Assembly: GCA_015258715.1 (NCBI GenBank)
Contig: JABZHR010000006.1
Span: forward strand, 1 to 64,000
Source of the DNA: Atopobium sp.
GTDB lineage: Bacteria > Actinomycetota > Coriobacteriia > Coriobacteriales > Atopobiaceae
Direction: 5' to 3'
Length of the DNA stretch: 64,000 nt
In this document: positions 32,728 to 42,584 of the stretch, one piece after another
How the letters are laid out: the number at the start of each line of letters is the position of its first letter
Numbering within the stretch: the first letter of the stretch is position 1
Notes under the pieces: generated by a model
Database searches by the model: none
The model's input: only the letters and a program-made list of their open reading frames with translations
What the model was told of the DNA's origin: nothing
Program-made: the position numbers and the translations under genes

Positions 32728-33771
32728 ATGTCTATCTTCGATTCGCTCTTCGGAGAATATGGCGGAGACCTAGCCATCGATTTGGGAACTGCAAACACTC
32801 TTGTTGCAGTTCGTGGTCAGGGTATTGTCATCAATGAGCCATCGGTTGTTGCAATCGATAAAAGCGAGAGCCGTGTTTTGGCCGTTGGCGCTGACGCAAA
32901 GCGCATGATTGGTCGTACTCCTGGCTCCATCATTGCTGAGCGCCCTCTTAAAGACGGCGTCATTGCAGACTTTGATGTTACTGAGGTTATGCTTCGTTAC
33001 TTCATCGAGAAGGCACGTGAGCGTAAATATCCTTGGTCACCACGTCCACGCGTAGTTGTTTGTGTTCCTTCTGGCGTTACATCTGTCGAGAAACGCGCTG
33101 TTTTTGAGGCAACTATTCAGGCAGGTGCACGTCAGGCATTCTTGATTGAGGAGCCTATGGCTGCAGCCATTGGTGCAGATCTGCCAATTGAGGATCCAAC
33201 AGGCTCCATGGTTGTTGATATTGGTGGCGGTACTACTGAGGTCGCCGTTATTTCCATGGGCGGTATTGTTGTCTCGCAGTCCATTAGAACTGCAGGTGAC
33301 GAGTTTGACCAGACTATTCTTGAGCATGTTCGCGATGCCTATAACCTCTCTATTGGTGAGCGCACCGCAGAAGATATTAAGATCAAAGTTGGCTCAGCTG
33401 CTCCTCTTGCAGAAGAGCTTGACGTTGAGGTAAATGGTCGTGACGTCATGAGTGGTCTTCCAAAGACTGTTCGTATTGAATCAGAAGAGATTCGTCGTGC
33501 CCTTGATCGTCCTCTTGATGAGGTTACCAAGGCTGTTAAAGATGCTCTTGATGTAACTCCACCAGATCTTGCATCTGATCTTATGTACTACGGTATTTTG
33601 CTTACTGGTGGCGGCGGAATGCTTCGCGGTCTTGACCAGAGACTTCGTGAAGAGACTGGCGTGCCTGTTAACGTAAGCCCAACCGCTCTAGAAAATGTTG
33701 TTACCGGTTGTGCAAAGGTTCTTGAGGCTAACGCATTGTCCGGTGGATTTGTTCAGAGTGCAGGCCAATAA
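32728..33771 (+). CDS. mreB: Rod-shape-determining protein MreB
   Basis: A 347-residue actin homologue that polymerises under the membrane and guides sidewall peptidoglycan synthesis. The phosphate loops DLGTANTLV and DIGGGTTEVAVIS, and the adenosine loop GGGGMLRGLD, are clear. The ATG at 32728 gives the usual N-terminus (MSIFDSLFGEYGG); a TTG three codons upstream is possible. First gene of the mreB-mreC-mreD-mrdA-rodA operon. Confidence 0.97.
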   Translation: MSIFDSLFGEYGGDLAIDLGTANTLVAVRGQGIVINEPSVVAIDKSESRVLAVGADAKRMIGRTPGSIIAERPLKDGVIADFDVTEVMLRYFIEKARERKYPWSPRPRVVVCVPSGVTSVEKRAVFEATIQAGARQAFLIEEPMAAAIGADLPIEDPTGSMVVDIGGGTTEVAVISMGGIVVSQSIRTAGDEFDQTILEHVRDAYNLSIGERTAEDIKIKVGSAAPLAEELDVEVNGRDVMSGLPKTVRIESEEIRRALDRPLDEVTKAVKDALDVTPPDLASDLMYYGILLTGGGGMLRGLDQRLREETGVPVNVSPTALENVVTGCAKVLEANALSGGFVQSAGQ

Positions 33772-33773
33772 AT

Positions 33774-34865
33774 ATGCCATTGTCTAATCAGATCCAGGGT
33801 GCTTCATCAGGCCTTGGATCTAACAATAATAAGCATACGGGCGGCCGTAGTTTTATTATTCTTTCGCTGCTTTCAATTGTGTTATTGACGGTTAGCGCTC
33901 GTATGGGTGCAGGGGGACCGCTCGAGATGGTTCGAGGCGGCTTCTCTACTATTACCATGCCTTTTAGAATGGCAGGTTCTGCTATCGCTATGCCTTTCCA
34001 GGGCATTGGTAACATTTTTAGTAACTTAACAGCGGACCAGCAAACGCTTTCTGACCTTAAGGCAGAAAACGAGCAACTGCGTTCAAGAAACGCAGAGCTC
34101 GAAGAGACAAACCAGTCTACGCAGCGCCTGCAGGGTCTTCTCGACCTCAAAAATACCTATAACCTGCAGTCTACGGGTGCCCGTGTCATCTCTGGCTCTA
34201 CTGACTCGTTCAATAACACCATTGTGATTGACAAGGGAACTTCATCCGGACTGGCTGTTGGCATGCCAGTTGTTGATAGCGGCGGCGTTATTGGCCAGAT
34301 TATTGAGTGCGGTCCTACAACTTCTACCGTTCGTCTTATCACTGACGAGAAGAGCGGTGTGGCTGCTATGGTTCAAAGCAGCCGAGCTCAGGGTATGCTT
34401 ATGGGTTCTGCTTCAAGGCAGATTACCCTTAACCTGATCAACACCAACCAGAAGGTTGCTGTAGGCGATACGGTAGTTACCAGTGGCCTTGGCGGTGTAT
34501 TCCCTAAGGGACTTCCTCTAGGCAAGGTTACCAGCGTTGAAGCAGCGCCAGGATCGCTCTACTACACCATTGTTATTGAGCCTTTTGGAAATGTCAGCAC
34601 TAATGAAGAGGTAATGGTTATTACGTCTCTTTCTGAGGAGCAAAAAGCTACCGCAGATGATATTGCAGAGGCAGATAAGCAAAACACTCCAACAGCAACT
34701 AATTCTGACAGTAAGGATAAAGACTCCAAAGACGGATCTTCGGGTTCTTCATCAAACAACTCTTCTGGCAACGGCTCTACAAGCAACACAACAAATTCCC
34801 AACAGAATGCAACGGTTGCTGCTCCAACGGGTAACACACAACATAACAGCGGAAGAACAGATTAA
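33774..34865 (+). CDS. mreC: Rod-shape-determining protein MreC
   Basis: A 363-residue bitopic protein: a helix near 24-45, a coiled coil around 85-120 (LKAENEQLRSRNAELEETNQ), then the MreC beta-barrel domain with ARVISGSTDSFNNTIVIDKG and VGMPVVDSGGVIGQI. It links MreB to the periplasmic-side synthesis enzymes. The C-terminal about 75 residues are a Ser/Asn/Asp-rich tail not needed by the family. It starts 2 nt after the mreB stop. Confidence 0.94.
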   Translation: MPLSNQIQGASSGLGSNNNKHTGGRSFIILSLLSIVLLTVSARMGAGGPLEMVRGGFSTITMPFRMAGSAIAMPFQGIGNIFSNLTADQQTLSDLKAENEQLRSRNAELEETNQSTQRLQGLLDLKNTYNLQSTGARVISGSTDSFNNTIVIDKGTSSGLAVGMPVVDSGGVIGQIIECGPTTSTVRLITDEKSGVAAMVQSSRAQGMLMGSASRQITLNLINTNQKVAVGDTVVTSGLGGVFPKGLPLGKVTSVEAAPGSLYYTIVIEPFGNVSTNEEVMVITSLSEEQKATADDIAEADKQNTPTATNSDSKDKDSKDGSSGSSSNNSSGNGSTSNTTNSQQNATVAAPTGNTQHNSGRTD

Positions 34866-34874
34866 GGGGGATGT

Positions 34875-35435
34875 ATGCAGGTTTCTGATAGAAATAAAAA
34901 CACACGCAGCATCGCCGTTCTTGCTGTTGTTTGCTTCATTTTGCAGATTATGCTTACACCACAGGTTGCTTTTGGTGGGGGAGTTATCAATTTTGCACTG
35001 ATTTTCTCGGCAGCTATTGCGCTGAGATATGGTGGCAAAACTGGCGTAATAAGCGGCTTTATTGCAGGTCTAATCTATGATCTGACTTCTGCCAACCCCA
35101 TTGGTCTCATGGCACTCTTGCTTGTGGTGAGCTCTTATTTCATGGGCCAAGAGGTAAGAGACAGAATTTCTGGTAATTTTGGTACCTCTATGGGTTTTGT
35201 GGCACTTCAAACCTTTGGTGTCACCTTTATGTACCAGCTCATCAACTCTTTGATTGGCTCTGGCGGCAACTTCTTTGAGGGGCTGCTGTTTAAGTCTTTC
35301 CCCACTATGTTGTTCACTCTTTTGGCAGCGCTTCCTGTTTTCTATGTGCTTTCGCATTCCCAAAGATCTCACTCTTCTTTGGGTGGAACAACGCTCTATC
35401 GCGGATCTCACCGAGCTCCACAGCGCCTTAAATAA
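34875..35435 (+). CDS. mreD: Rod-shape-determining protein MreD
   Basis: A 186-residue protein with about five hydrophobic helices, typical MreD size and position between mreC and the PBP2 gene. AAGGGGG lies before the ATG. The sequence of MreD is poorly conserved, so the call relies on topology (GGKTGVISGFIAGLIYDLTSANPIG includes the recognisable motif region) and gene order. Confidence 0.9.
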   Translation: MQVSDRNKNTRSIAVLAVVCFILQIMLTPQVAFGGGVINFALIFSAAIALRYGGKTGVISGFIAGLIYDLTSANPIGLMALLLVVSSYFMGQEVRDRISGNFGTSMGFVALQTFGVTFMYQLINSLIGSGGNFFEGLLFKSFPTMLFTLLAALPVFYVLSHSQRSHSSLGGTTLYRGSHRAPQRLK

Positions 35436-35444
35436 GGGGATAGT

Positions 35445-37454
35445 ATGAATTTCACCCTTGTTATCCTTGCTTGTTGCGCTGTCGCAGCAATTGGTTTGAT
35501 TATCGTATACCTGACCTTTGGTAGAAAAGATTCGCCATTTACCTTTGATATTGGCGGTGGCGCGCCTAAGGCTTCCGGCGGCTCTGATGGCTCTGCCGAG
35601 AAAACCCTCTCGTCCAGACTTATCGGTTTTGCAATTGCCGTCGGTGGTATGTTTGCCGTGCTTATTGGTCGTCTTTGGACTATGCAGCTCTTATCGTCAG
35701 CTGACTATACTGAGCAAGCAGAGAGAAACCGTACGCGAACAGTTACTACCGCAGCGCCTCGTGGCCGTATTCTGGACAGAAATGGCGTGGAGATTGTTAC
35801 CAACAGGCCAAGTCCAACGGTAGTAGCTCGAGCAGATGTCGCTGAAGACTACGTTAAACTGCAGATTCTTGCCAACCTCTTGGGCATGCCCATGCTGGCG
35901 GTGCGCAGAAAAATTATGGATACTTCAGACGGTGCTCAGGCGCTTCGTACTGTTTCTGTAGATGTATCCAGGCGCGTCGTTGCCTACATTTACGCTCACG
36001 GTGCTTTGCTTGACGGCGTTTCAATTGAGGAGCGTACGCAGCGCGCCTATCCAAATGGTTCCCTTGCAGCTCATGTTGTTGGCTATACTGGTACCGTTAC
36101 GCAAGAGCAGCTTGAAAGCAGTAAAACTGCAGATGGCGGCTTTGTGTATGCCCACGGCGATATCGTGGGTCAAACAGGTGTGGAGTATCAGTATGAGTCC
36201 GCTCTTCAGGGCGTTCGTGGAGAGCAGACGGTTTACGTTGACGCTGCAGGTAACGTATTGTCGCACTCAACGTCCATTGCCCCCCAGAGTGGCTCAGACG
36301 TTGTTTTAACCATTGACGCTAACATTCAAAAAGCTGCAGAAGCATCGCTTGTCAGTGTCATCAACACGGTTAGATCCCAAGACTTCCAGGGCCGTAGTGC
36401 AAGCGTAGTTGCGCTTGATTGTACTAACGGCGAAGTCATTGCTATGGCAAGTTATCCAACGTATTCTCCTTCAATGTTTGTTGGTGGTATTGCCAGCTCT
36501 GACTGGGACACGCTTTCTTCTGAAGAGGCAAACTACCCGCTGATGAACCGCGCTATTGCTGGACAATATCCAACTGGTTCTACCATCAAGGCGCTTACTA
36601 CCTTTGCTGGACTCAAGTACGGTATTTGCGATGGAAATTCCAGCTGGTATTGCACGGGCTTTTGGACAGGATTTGGCGAGCAGTACGGTATGCATTGCTG
36701 GCTGCTTTCTGGACACGGCACCGTTAACCTTATTACCGGTATCACCAACTCGTGCGACATTGTTTTTTATGAGATTGGTAAGGGCTTCTTCTACAACAAC
36801 GATCATCCCGAGGGTATGCAGGAGACATTCCGTGCCTTTGGACTTGGAGCTCTTTCTGGTATTGACCTTCCAGAAGAGGCGTCTGGTCGTGTTCCAGATG
36901 CTGAGTGGAAGTGGAATTACTTTACCAGCTCTCCTGATGATGCTCGTAAGTGGCAGGGTGGTGACAACTGTAACCTTGCTATTGGCCAGGGCGACCTGCT
37001 GGTAACCTGTCTTCAGATGGCAAATGCGTACTGTGGCATCGCAAACAGAGGCCCAATTTATAAGCCACATGTCCTGAAGAGCATTAACGCCAGAAACGGT
37101 AACGGCTCTGTTATTGAGTACAAAAACGAGGTCATTCTGTCGCCAGAAGAAAAAGAAGAACACCGAGACATTGTTGCTCGCGGTCTTTACGGCGTTGTCT
37201 ATGAGGAGTCCGCTTCTCAGACTATCCACTGGACCAACCTTGATGTCACGGTTAATGGTAAGACGGGTACTGCTGAGCAGCAGTCTATTGGCGAGCCAGT
37301 TGGTTGGTTTGTTGGTTATGCGCCCGCTGATAAGCCTCAGTACGTTGTTGCTGCCAATCTTGACTGTGCACCTTCTGGCGCAGGTTCTGGTATGTATATT
37401 GTTCGAGACGTCTTTGGCGCAATTTATAATCAGCCAGACAACGTTGGTAGGTAA
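35445..37454 (+). CDS. mrdA: Penicillin-binding protein 2 (elongation transpeptidase)
   Basis: A 669-residue class B PBP that cross-links peptidoglycan during elongation. An N-terminal region has two hydrophobic stretches (4-25 and about 63-83), a PBP dimer domain (APRGRILDRNGVEIVTNRPSP) and a transpeptidase domain with the active-site STIK at Ser379 and KTGT at 606-609. The N-terminus, with an extra helix before the usual one, is longer than in E. coli PBP2. It works with RodA, encoded next. Confidence 0.95.
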   Translation: MNFTLVILACCAVAAIGLIIVYLTFGRKDSPFTFDIGGGAPKASGGSDGSAEKTLSSRLIGFAIAVGGMFAVLIGRLWTMQLLSSADYTEQAERNRTRTVTTAAPRGRILDRNGVEIVTNRPSPTVVARADVAEDYVKLQILANLLGMPMLAVRRKIMDTSDGAQALRTVSVDVSRRVVAYIYAHGALLDGVSIEERTQRAYPNGSLAAHVVGYTGTVTQEQLESSKTADGGFVYAHGDIVGQTGVEYQYESALQGVRGEQTVYVDAAGNVLSHSTSIAPQSGSDVVLTIDANIQKAAEASLVSVINTVRSQDFQGRSASVVALDCTNGEVIAMASYPTYSPSMFVGGIASSDWDTLSSEEANYPLMNRAIAGQYPTGSTIKALTTFAGLKYGICDGNSSWYCTGFWTGFGEQYGMHCWLLSGHGTVNLITGITNSCDIVFYEIGKGFFYNNDHPEGMQETFRAFGLGALSGIDLPEEASGRVPDAEWKWNYFTSSPDDARKWQGGDNCNLAIGQGDLLVTCLQMANAYCGIANRGPIYKPHVLKSINARNGNGSVIEYKNEVILSPEEKEEHRDIVARGLYGVVYEESASQTIHWTNLDVTVNGKTGTAEQQSIGEPVGWFVGYAPADKPQYVVAANLDCAPSGAGSGMYIVRDVFGAIYNQPDNVGR

Positions 37455-37469
37455 GGAGGCGAGAAACCC

Positions 37470-38696
37470 ATGGCACTTGATTCATCTGCAGTTACAAAAC
37501 AGAGAATGAACTCTCCCTTTAGAAGGCGTGGAGGTATTCCTTCAGGCGGTCTTGCTAAGAAAGAGAGACTTACTGGTAAGAATGTCTTGAACAATCTTTA
37601 TCTAGCGCAGCTTGTTCCCGCGGCTCTTCTCGTCCTCATTGGTATTGTGGTTATTTGGACCGCATCAATGAACATTGCCGAAGCCAGTTTTCCTAGGCAT
37701 CTTCTTGGTATTGGCTTGGGCCTTGTTTTTGCCACGCTTATGTGGCGCTATGACTATAGAGCACTAGCAAATATGACAAACGTGCTGCTTATCGGCGTTG
37801 TTGTATTGATGATTTTGCCTAAGGTTCCAGGCTTTGGTGTCTCGGTCAAGGGTATGACTGGTTGGGTTAATATCCCGTTTGTTGGCTTTAGATTTCAGCC
37901 GTCTGAGCTGGGAAAGATTGTCACAATCTTCCTTATGGCTTCGGTGTGTGCTCAGTATAACGGCAAGGTAGAAACACTGAGAGATTATGTAAAGCTTTGT
38001 GGAACGCTGATGGTTCCCTTTGGCTCCATTATGCTTTTGCCTGACCTGGGAACTGGTCTGATTATTTTGGTTATCGGAGCTACTATCATCATTTGCTCTG
38101 GCGCAAAACGTTCTTGGATTCTTGTGACCGTTCTGCTGCTTGTTGCTGTTGTTGCTCTTGTTGTTGTGACCTCTATGATTCCTGGTATTCCTCACATCCT
38201 TAAGGAGTACCAGATGAAGCGCCTTACCGTCTTTTTGGATCCATCCGTTGATCCGTCAGGAGATGGTTATAACCTGCAGCAGGCAAAAATTGCCGTAGGT
38301 TCAGGTGGCTTTATTGGAAAGGGACCAGGTAACGCTACGCAGGCAAGTGGTCGATTCTTGCCTGAGGCACACACAGACTTTGTTTTTGCACTCTTCTCGG
38401 AAGAGTTTGGCTTCCTTGGTGCATTCATTATGCTTTCGCTTTTTGCGTGGATGATTTTTGCAACCATTCTGTTTGCTATGAAGACCGAGAATACCTTCTC
38501 TAAGCTGGTACTTGTTGGTTGTGCAGCCATGTGGTCGTTCCAGGTTTTGCAAAACGTTGGTATGTGTATTGGCATCATGCCTATTACCGGTATTCCTCTG
38601 CCTTTTATCAGCTTTGGATCTACATCGATGATTGCCCAGCTTGTCTCTGTAGGAATTGTTCAGTCAGTTTACAGACATAGAACTAAGGCGGCATAA
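37470..38696 (+). CDS. rodA: SEDS glycosyltransferase RodA
   Basis: A 408-residue polytopic SEDS protein that polymerises glycan strands with PBP2. It shows WTASMN, GMTGWVNIPFVGFRFQPSELGK, the QAKIAVGSGGFIGKGPG loop with the catalytic region, LPEAHTDFVFALFSEEFGFLG and GIPLPFISFGS. AAGGAGG lies 11 nt before the ATG, a long spacing filled by the recurrent GGCGAGAAAC (37458-37467). Final gene of the core shape operon. Confidence 0.96.
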   Translation: MALDSSAVTKQRMNSPFRRRGGIPSGGLAKKERLTGKNVLNNLYLAQLVPAALLVLIGIVVIWTASMNIAEASFPRHLLGIGLGLVFATLMWRYDYRALANMTNVLLIGVVVLMILPKVPGFGVSVKGMTGWVNIPFVGFRFQPSELGKIVTIFLMASVCAQYNGKVETLRDYVKLCGTLMVPFGSIMLLPDLGTGLIILVIGATIIICSGAKRSWILVTVLLLVAVVALVVVTSMIPGIPHILKEYQMKRLTVFLDPSVDPSGDGYNLQQAKIAVGSGGFIGKGPGNATQASGRFLPEAHTDFVFALFSEEFGFLGAFIMLSLFAWMIFATILFAMKTENTFSKLVLVGCAAMWSFQVLQNVGMCIGIMPITGIPLPFISFGSTSMIAQLVSVGIVQSVYRHRTKAA

Positions 38697-38699
38697 GCT

Positions 38700-39692
38700 A
38701 TGGCAAAAAGAAACAGCTTAGGGAAGCTTGCAACTTCTGTACTGCAGGAATTCCGCGGCTCACTTTCATCTCTTGAGCCAACTTACACGCACATCTATGT
38801 TGATTCTCTTGCCTCTGAAGAGGCAATTCTTGCTGTTCATACGTATTTTATGCCAGAGAGAACAGATGCTACGGTACGTGTTTCTAAACTTGCCGATGGC
38901 GTCTCGTTTACCACTGGTGGCACTGGTCGTGCGGGAAAGAATGCCGCTATTCCTGATATTGCGGTGATTATTCCTACACCAACATCACAGTATGAGGATG
39001 CTCTTACTATGTTAGTAAGTCATTCAATTCCTTGTGCTGTGGTTGTTGAGTCTGCAGTTGAAGCACCAAAAATTGCTGACACGCTCTACAACACAGGGCT
39101 TATTAGCATCATTGCAGGTACTACTGAAGAAGTGCTCTTTGATCGACTCTCTTCATGGATTGCAACGGCAACAGAAAAATCAGTCTCTTTTGCGGCAGCG
39201 TATCCTCTTTGTAGAACTCAAGTGGTTAAACAGATAACAGCTGCTTGCGCTAAAGAAAATGCAGCTATTGGAGCTGTGGCGATTGTCCCTGGCTCTGATA
39301 TGCCGCTGATGACTGCACGTCAGATCAGACTGGCACTTGATATTACCGCTGCTTACAACATCAATATGAGTGTTGAAACCATCGCCGAACTTCTCGGCGT
39401 TGTGGGTGCGGGCTTTGGATACCGTACGGTTGCACGCACGGTCGCAGGCACAGTTCCAGGAATTGGCTGGGCGCTTAAGGCTGGCATGGGATACGCAGGA
39501 ACTCACACTACTGCTCGCGTCATTCACGCGTATGCTCGCAAAATTGCCGAGAAACGCGACGGGGTAGCAGCTGATTCTTCTACCAAAACCGGCACTTCGA
39601 GTGCTTCTACAGGCGCAAGCGCAACAGCAGATACAAATTCACAATCAAATACCGTAGAGATAGCAACCACACAGTCCCTCGCCAAAAGATAG
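38700..39692 (+). CDS. DUF697-like membrane-associated protein
   Basis: A 330-residue protein. The N-terminal half resembles a Rossmann-like domain without obvious catalytic motif (DIAVIIPTPTSQYEDALTML). The C-terminal half matches the DUF697/YcjF pattern: ITAACAKENAAIGAVAIVPGSDMPLMTARQ, then two small-residue helices (VVGAGFGYRTVARTVAG, GIGWALKAGMGYAGT). The tail is Ser/Thr/Ala-rich. It starts 3 nt after rodA and so belongs to the operon. DUF697 proteins are often partners of GTPases; the role here is unknown. Confidence 0.75.
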   Translation: MAKRNSLGKLATSVLQEFRGSLSSLEPTYTHIYVDSLASEEAILAVHTYFMPERTDATVRVSKLADGVSFTTGGTGRAGKNAAIPDIAVIIPTPTSQYEDALTMLVSHSIPCAVVVESAVEAPKIADTLYNTGLISIIAGTTEEVLFDRLSSWIATATEKSVSFAAAYPLCRTQVVKQITAACAKENAAIGAVAIVPGSDMPLMTARQIRLALDITAAYNINMSVETIAELLGVVGAGFGYRTVARTVAGTVPGIGWALKAGMGYAGTHTTARVIHAYARKIAEKRDGVAADSSTKTGTSSASTGASATADTNSQSNTVEIATTQSLAKR

Positions 39693-39696
39693 AAAG

Positions 39697-41571
39697 TTGA
39701 CTATCGTGCGTGTTAAACGAGAAAATCTCTTCCATCTCATTGAGCCCATGCTTCCGCATGTCGAGAAACCCTCAAGATACTTGAATCACGAGTGGGGGGC
39801 CGTAGAGGAGCAAGAAGGCCCTTTTCACGTATGTATGGTTTACGCTGACGTGTACGAGGTGGGTCAGCCTAATTTGGGCATTGCCATTCTCTATAACGCT
39901 TTGAATAAGGCGCCTCATATTTCTTGTGAGCGCGCCTATCTGCCTTGGACTGATATGGCAGCGCTTATGCGTAAACGTAACGTGCCACTGCTTTCGTTGG
40001 AGGGTGCTGCGCCTTTAGCATCTTTTGATGTAGTGGGCTTCACCCTTGCGCATGAAATGATCGCAACCAATATTATAGAAACGCTTGATTTAGCAGGCAT
40101 TCCATTGCTCGCTGAAGAACGTGATGAAGAGGACCCGCTTATTTTTGGTGGCGGTCCTTCTGTTTGGAACTCAGAGCCAGTGGCCCCGCTCTTTGATGCA
40201 ATTCTTTTAGGTGATGGCGAAGAAGCGCTGGTAGAGATGTGCGAGTGCGTGAGAACTTCCAAGCTTGAAGGAGTTTCTCGCCAAGAGATTTTGCAGAGAT
40301 TGTCTGAGATTCAGGGCGTTTACGTGCCATCGCTCTATCAGATTGTGCATGATGACACCGCAACACGCTGGGGTTATGCGGTCCCTAAAGAGGGAAGCGG
40401 TGCGCCAAGCGTGGTCTATAAACGCTGTCTGCCAGATCTTTCGGTGACTGACCCTGTGGCTCAGCGCATTGTTCCGTATACCGAGATTGTGCAAGACAGG
40501 CTGGCGCTTGAGATTCAGCGTGGCTGTGCTCGTGGATGCAGGTTTTGTCAGGCTGGCATGACGTATCGACCTGTTCGTGAACGTCCAGCTCAGCAGATTG
40601 TCAAGGCAGGCGAAGAAGGCCTTTTGAAGAGTGGTTATGACGAGGTTTCACTTACGTCGCTCTCTACAACAGACCACTCTCAGTGCGGCTATATTCTTCG
40701 CCGTATGAATTCTGACCTGCGTAAACGTGGTGTGCGCATCTCTATTCCATCACAGCGTATGGACGCGTTTGGCGCGGAGATGGCAGACGCCGTTTCTACC
40801 TCAAGGCGCGGTGGCCTGACGTTTGCGCCAGAAGCGGGCTCACAGCGCATGCGTGATGTTATCAACAAGAACGTCACCGAGGATGATCTTGAGTCCGCAG
40901 CAAGAAATGCGTTTGAAAACGGCTGGCGCCGCATGAAGCTCTACTTTATGATGGGCCTTCCAACAGAAACCGATGAAGACATTCAAGCCATTCCCGCAGT
41001 TGCGAAGCGTATTTTAGATATCGGTCGAGAGATTGGTGGCAAGGGCGTTACGGTTTCTGCCTCTGTTGCCGTGTTTGTGCCCAAGTCCTACACGCCATTC
41101 CAGTGGGTTGGTCAGATTTCTCGCGAGGAAGCCCAGCGTAGGCAGCAGTTATTGCTGTCTTCTAACCATGATAGGGGACTCAAGATTGCCTACCATGACT
41201 CCGGCACTTCGCTGGTAGAAGGTGCGCTCTCTAAGATGGGTCGCGACGGCTTTGATCTGATTTACCAGGCGTGGAAAAATGGTTGCAAGTTTGATGCGTG
41301 GACCAGTGAGTTTAATCTTGACGCTTGGAATGCAGCTGCAGAAAGTCTGGGTTTCTCGCTGTCTGATATTGCAACAGAAACCTTTGATATCCAGGCAAAA
41401 CTTCCTTGGGATCACACATCTCCTGGTGTGTCCAAGGGCTACTTACAGCGAGAATATCGTCGAGCAATGGACGAGGTCACCACACCAGACTGCACGTTTA
41501 CCTCTTGTACGGGATGTGCGGTATGCCAGACCTTGAAGGTCGACAACGTTTTGATGGGGGTGCGCTCATGA
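39697..41571 (+). CDS. Radical-SAM protein, TIGR03960 family
   Basis: A 624-residue protein with an N-terminal cobalamin-binding-like Rossmann domain (about 40-200) and a radical-SAM domain whose cluster motif is RGCARGCRFCQAG. TFAPEAGSQRMRDVINK and the cysteine-rich C-terminus (TSCTGCAVC) are family hallmarks. The family is conserved next to DUF2344, ribosomal protein L21/L27 and RNase G genes, suggesting RNA or ribosome modification, but no reaction is proven. The start is a TTG at 39697 or GTG at 39706; neither ribosome site is strong. Overlaps the next gene by 4 nt. Confidence 0.88.
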   Translation: MTIVRVKRENLFHLIEPMLPHVEKPSRYLNHEWGAVEEQEGPFHVCMVYADVYEVGQPNLGIAILYNALNKAPHISCERAYLPWTDMAALMRKRNVPLLSLEGAAPLASFDVVGFTLAHEMIATNIIETLDLAGIPLLAEERDEEDPLIFGGGPSVWNSEPVAPLFDAILLGDGEEALVEMCECVRTSKLEGVSRQEILQRLSEIQGVYVPSLYQIVHDDTATRWGYAVPKEGSGAPSVVYKRCLPDLSVTDPVAQRIVPYTEIVQDRLALEIQRGCARGCRFCQAGMTYRPVRERPAQQIVKAGEEGLLKSGYDEVSLTSLSTTDHSQCGYILRRMNSDLRKRGVRISIPSQRMDAFGAEMADAVSTSRRGGLTFAPEAGSQRMRDVINKNVTEDDLESAARNAFENGWRRMKLYFMMGLPTETDEDIQAIPAVAKRILDIGREIGGKGVTVSASVAVFVPKSYTPFQWVGQISREEAQRRQQLLLSSNHDRGLKIAYHDSGTSLVEGALSKMGRDGFDLIYQAWKNGCKFDAWTSEFNLDAWNAAAESLGFSLSDIATETFDIQAKLPWDHTSPGVSKGYLQREYRRAMDEVTTPDCTFTSCTGCAVCQTLKVDNVLMGVRS

Positions 41572-42389
41572 CGGATATGCAGCTAGAGAGCGTGGCTCCT
41601 GAGGCAGTTGAACCGGCAAAGAAAGACTGGCGTGCTGGTAGGCCACAGATTCAGCCAGAGATTATGACGGAGCGTGGAGCAGAGATTTTTAGGCTTCGCG
41701 TGGCTTACAAGAAAGACGATCGCCTTGCGTTTTTAGGACACCTTGAGCTTATTGGCACTATTGAGCGGTGTGTTCGTCGAGCTCAGCTGCCGTTTAGGGT
41801 AGGTAATGGCTTTGCAAAACGCATGGGTGTGCAGTTCTCTCAGGCGCTTCCTGTTGGCGCTTCGTCTGAGGCGGAGTACTTTGACTTGAAGCTCACAGAA
41901 TATGTAGACCCGGATGAGGCGCTCGAGAGGCTGTTGTCGGCAACGCCTCCCGCGCTTGCTCCGTTTGCCGTCAGCTACGTTGATCGGTCGCTGCCAGCGC
42001 TTGAAGCATGGTTGAATGCTGCTCACTGGAGATGCGACATTTTGGGAGAGGGCCTTAAGTCCGAGGCGTTGCGTTGGGGGTTTGAGGATCTTCTCGCCAA
42101 AAAAGAGCTGACGTACATGCGCGGAGACAAGCAAAAAGTGGTCAATTTGGAGACAACGTTTGCGGGTTACAGCATCTCTGAGAGCTCATCTGATACGTGC
42201 ATTTCATTTGAGCTTGATACGCTGCAAGATCCACGAGCGGCGCTTAGACCTGCGGTTTTAATCTATGAGGCACAAAGAATTGCAGCTGAGGCAGGACTCG
42301 ATGGACTGCAAGGCATTGACTCGTTGAAGGTGTGCCGAGTCTCACAGGCACACGTTTCAGAAAATGGACTCCTTGTGAAGCCTCTATAA
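41568..42389 (+). CDS. DUF2344 (TIGR03936) protein, partner of the radical-SAM enzyme
   Basis: A 273-residue protein beginning at an ATGA overlap with the radical-SAM gene. The core RLRVAYKKDDRLAFLGHLELIGTIERCVRRAQLPF and KRMGVQFSQALPVGASSEAEYFDL are characteristic of DUF2344. In many bacteria this domain is fused to the C-terminus of TIGR03960; here the two are separate but translationally coupled. The function is unknown; the constant pairing implies a joint reaction. Confidence 0.9.
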   Translation: MTDMQLESVAPEAVEPAKKDWRAGRPQIQPEIMTERGAEIFRLRVAYKKDDRLAFLGHLELIGTIERCVRRAQLPFRVGNGFAKRMGVQFSQALPVGASSEAEYFDLKLTEYVDPDEALERLLSATPPALAPFAVSYVDRSLPALEAWLNAAHWRCDILGEGLKSEALRWGFEDLLAKKELTYMRGDKQKVVNLETTFAGYSISESSSDTCISFELDTLQDPRAALRPAVLIYEAQRIAAEAGLDGLQGIDSLKVCRVSQAHVSENGLLVKPL

Positions 42390-42584
42390 CATGTAGTTTT
42401 GTCTTGGAATTTTCTGAAATATGCAGTAGACTATTTCGAGTTGTGTTTCTCGCCGAGGGACATGGGACACCGACAGTTTCCCGCGGATGCCACAGGTCAC
42501 GGCGGCGAAGATCTTTGCTCGGATCTTCAGAAATGCAAAGATAGTATTAATCGTTGCAAGAATCAGCAATGAAGGGTTACACAC
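42390..42584 (+). promoter_or_regulatory. Structured leader of rplU
   Basis: The 195 nt before L21 contain ATCTTTGC (42511-42518) pairing perfectly with GCAAAGAT (42535-42542), and upstream GC-rich segments (CCGCGG, GGCGGCG) that could form a further arm. L21 leaders that autoregulate rplU-rpmA are known in Firmicutes; this one would be an analogue. A GTTTCTCGCC copy is at 42445-42454. Confidence 0.45.

Noticed and set aside
36471..37229. A 252-codon frame antisense to the PBP2 gene
   Set aside because: Lies wholly inside a well-supported coding gene and shows no motif.
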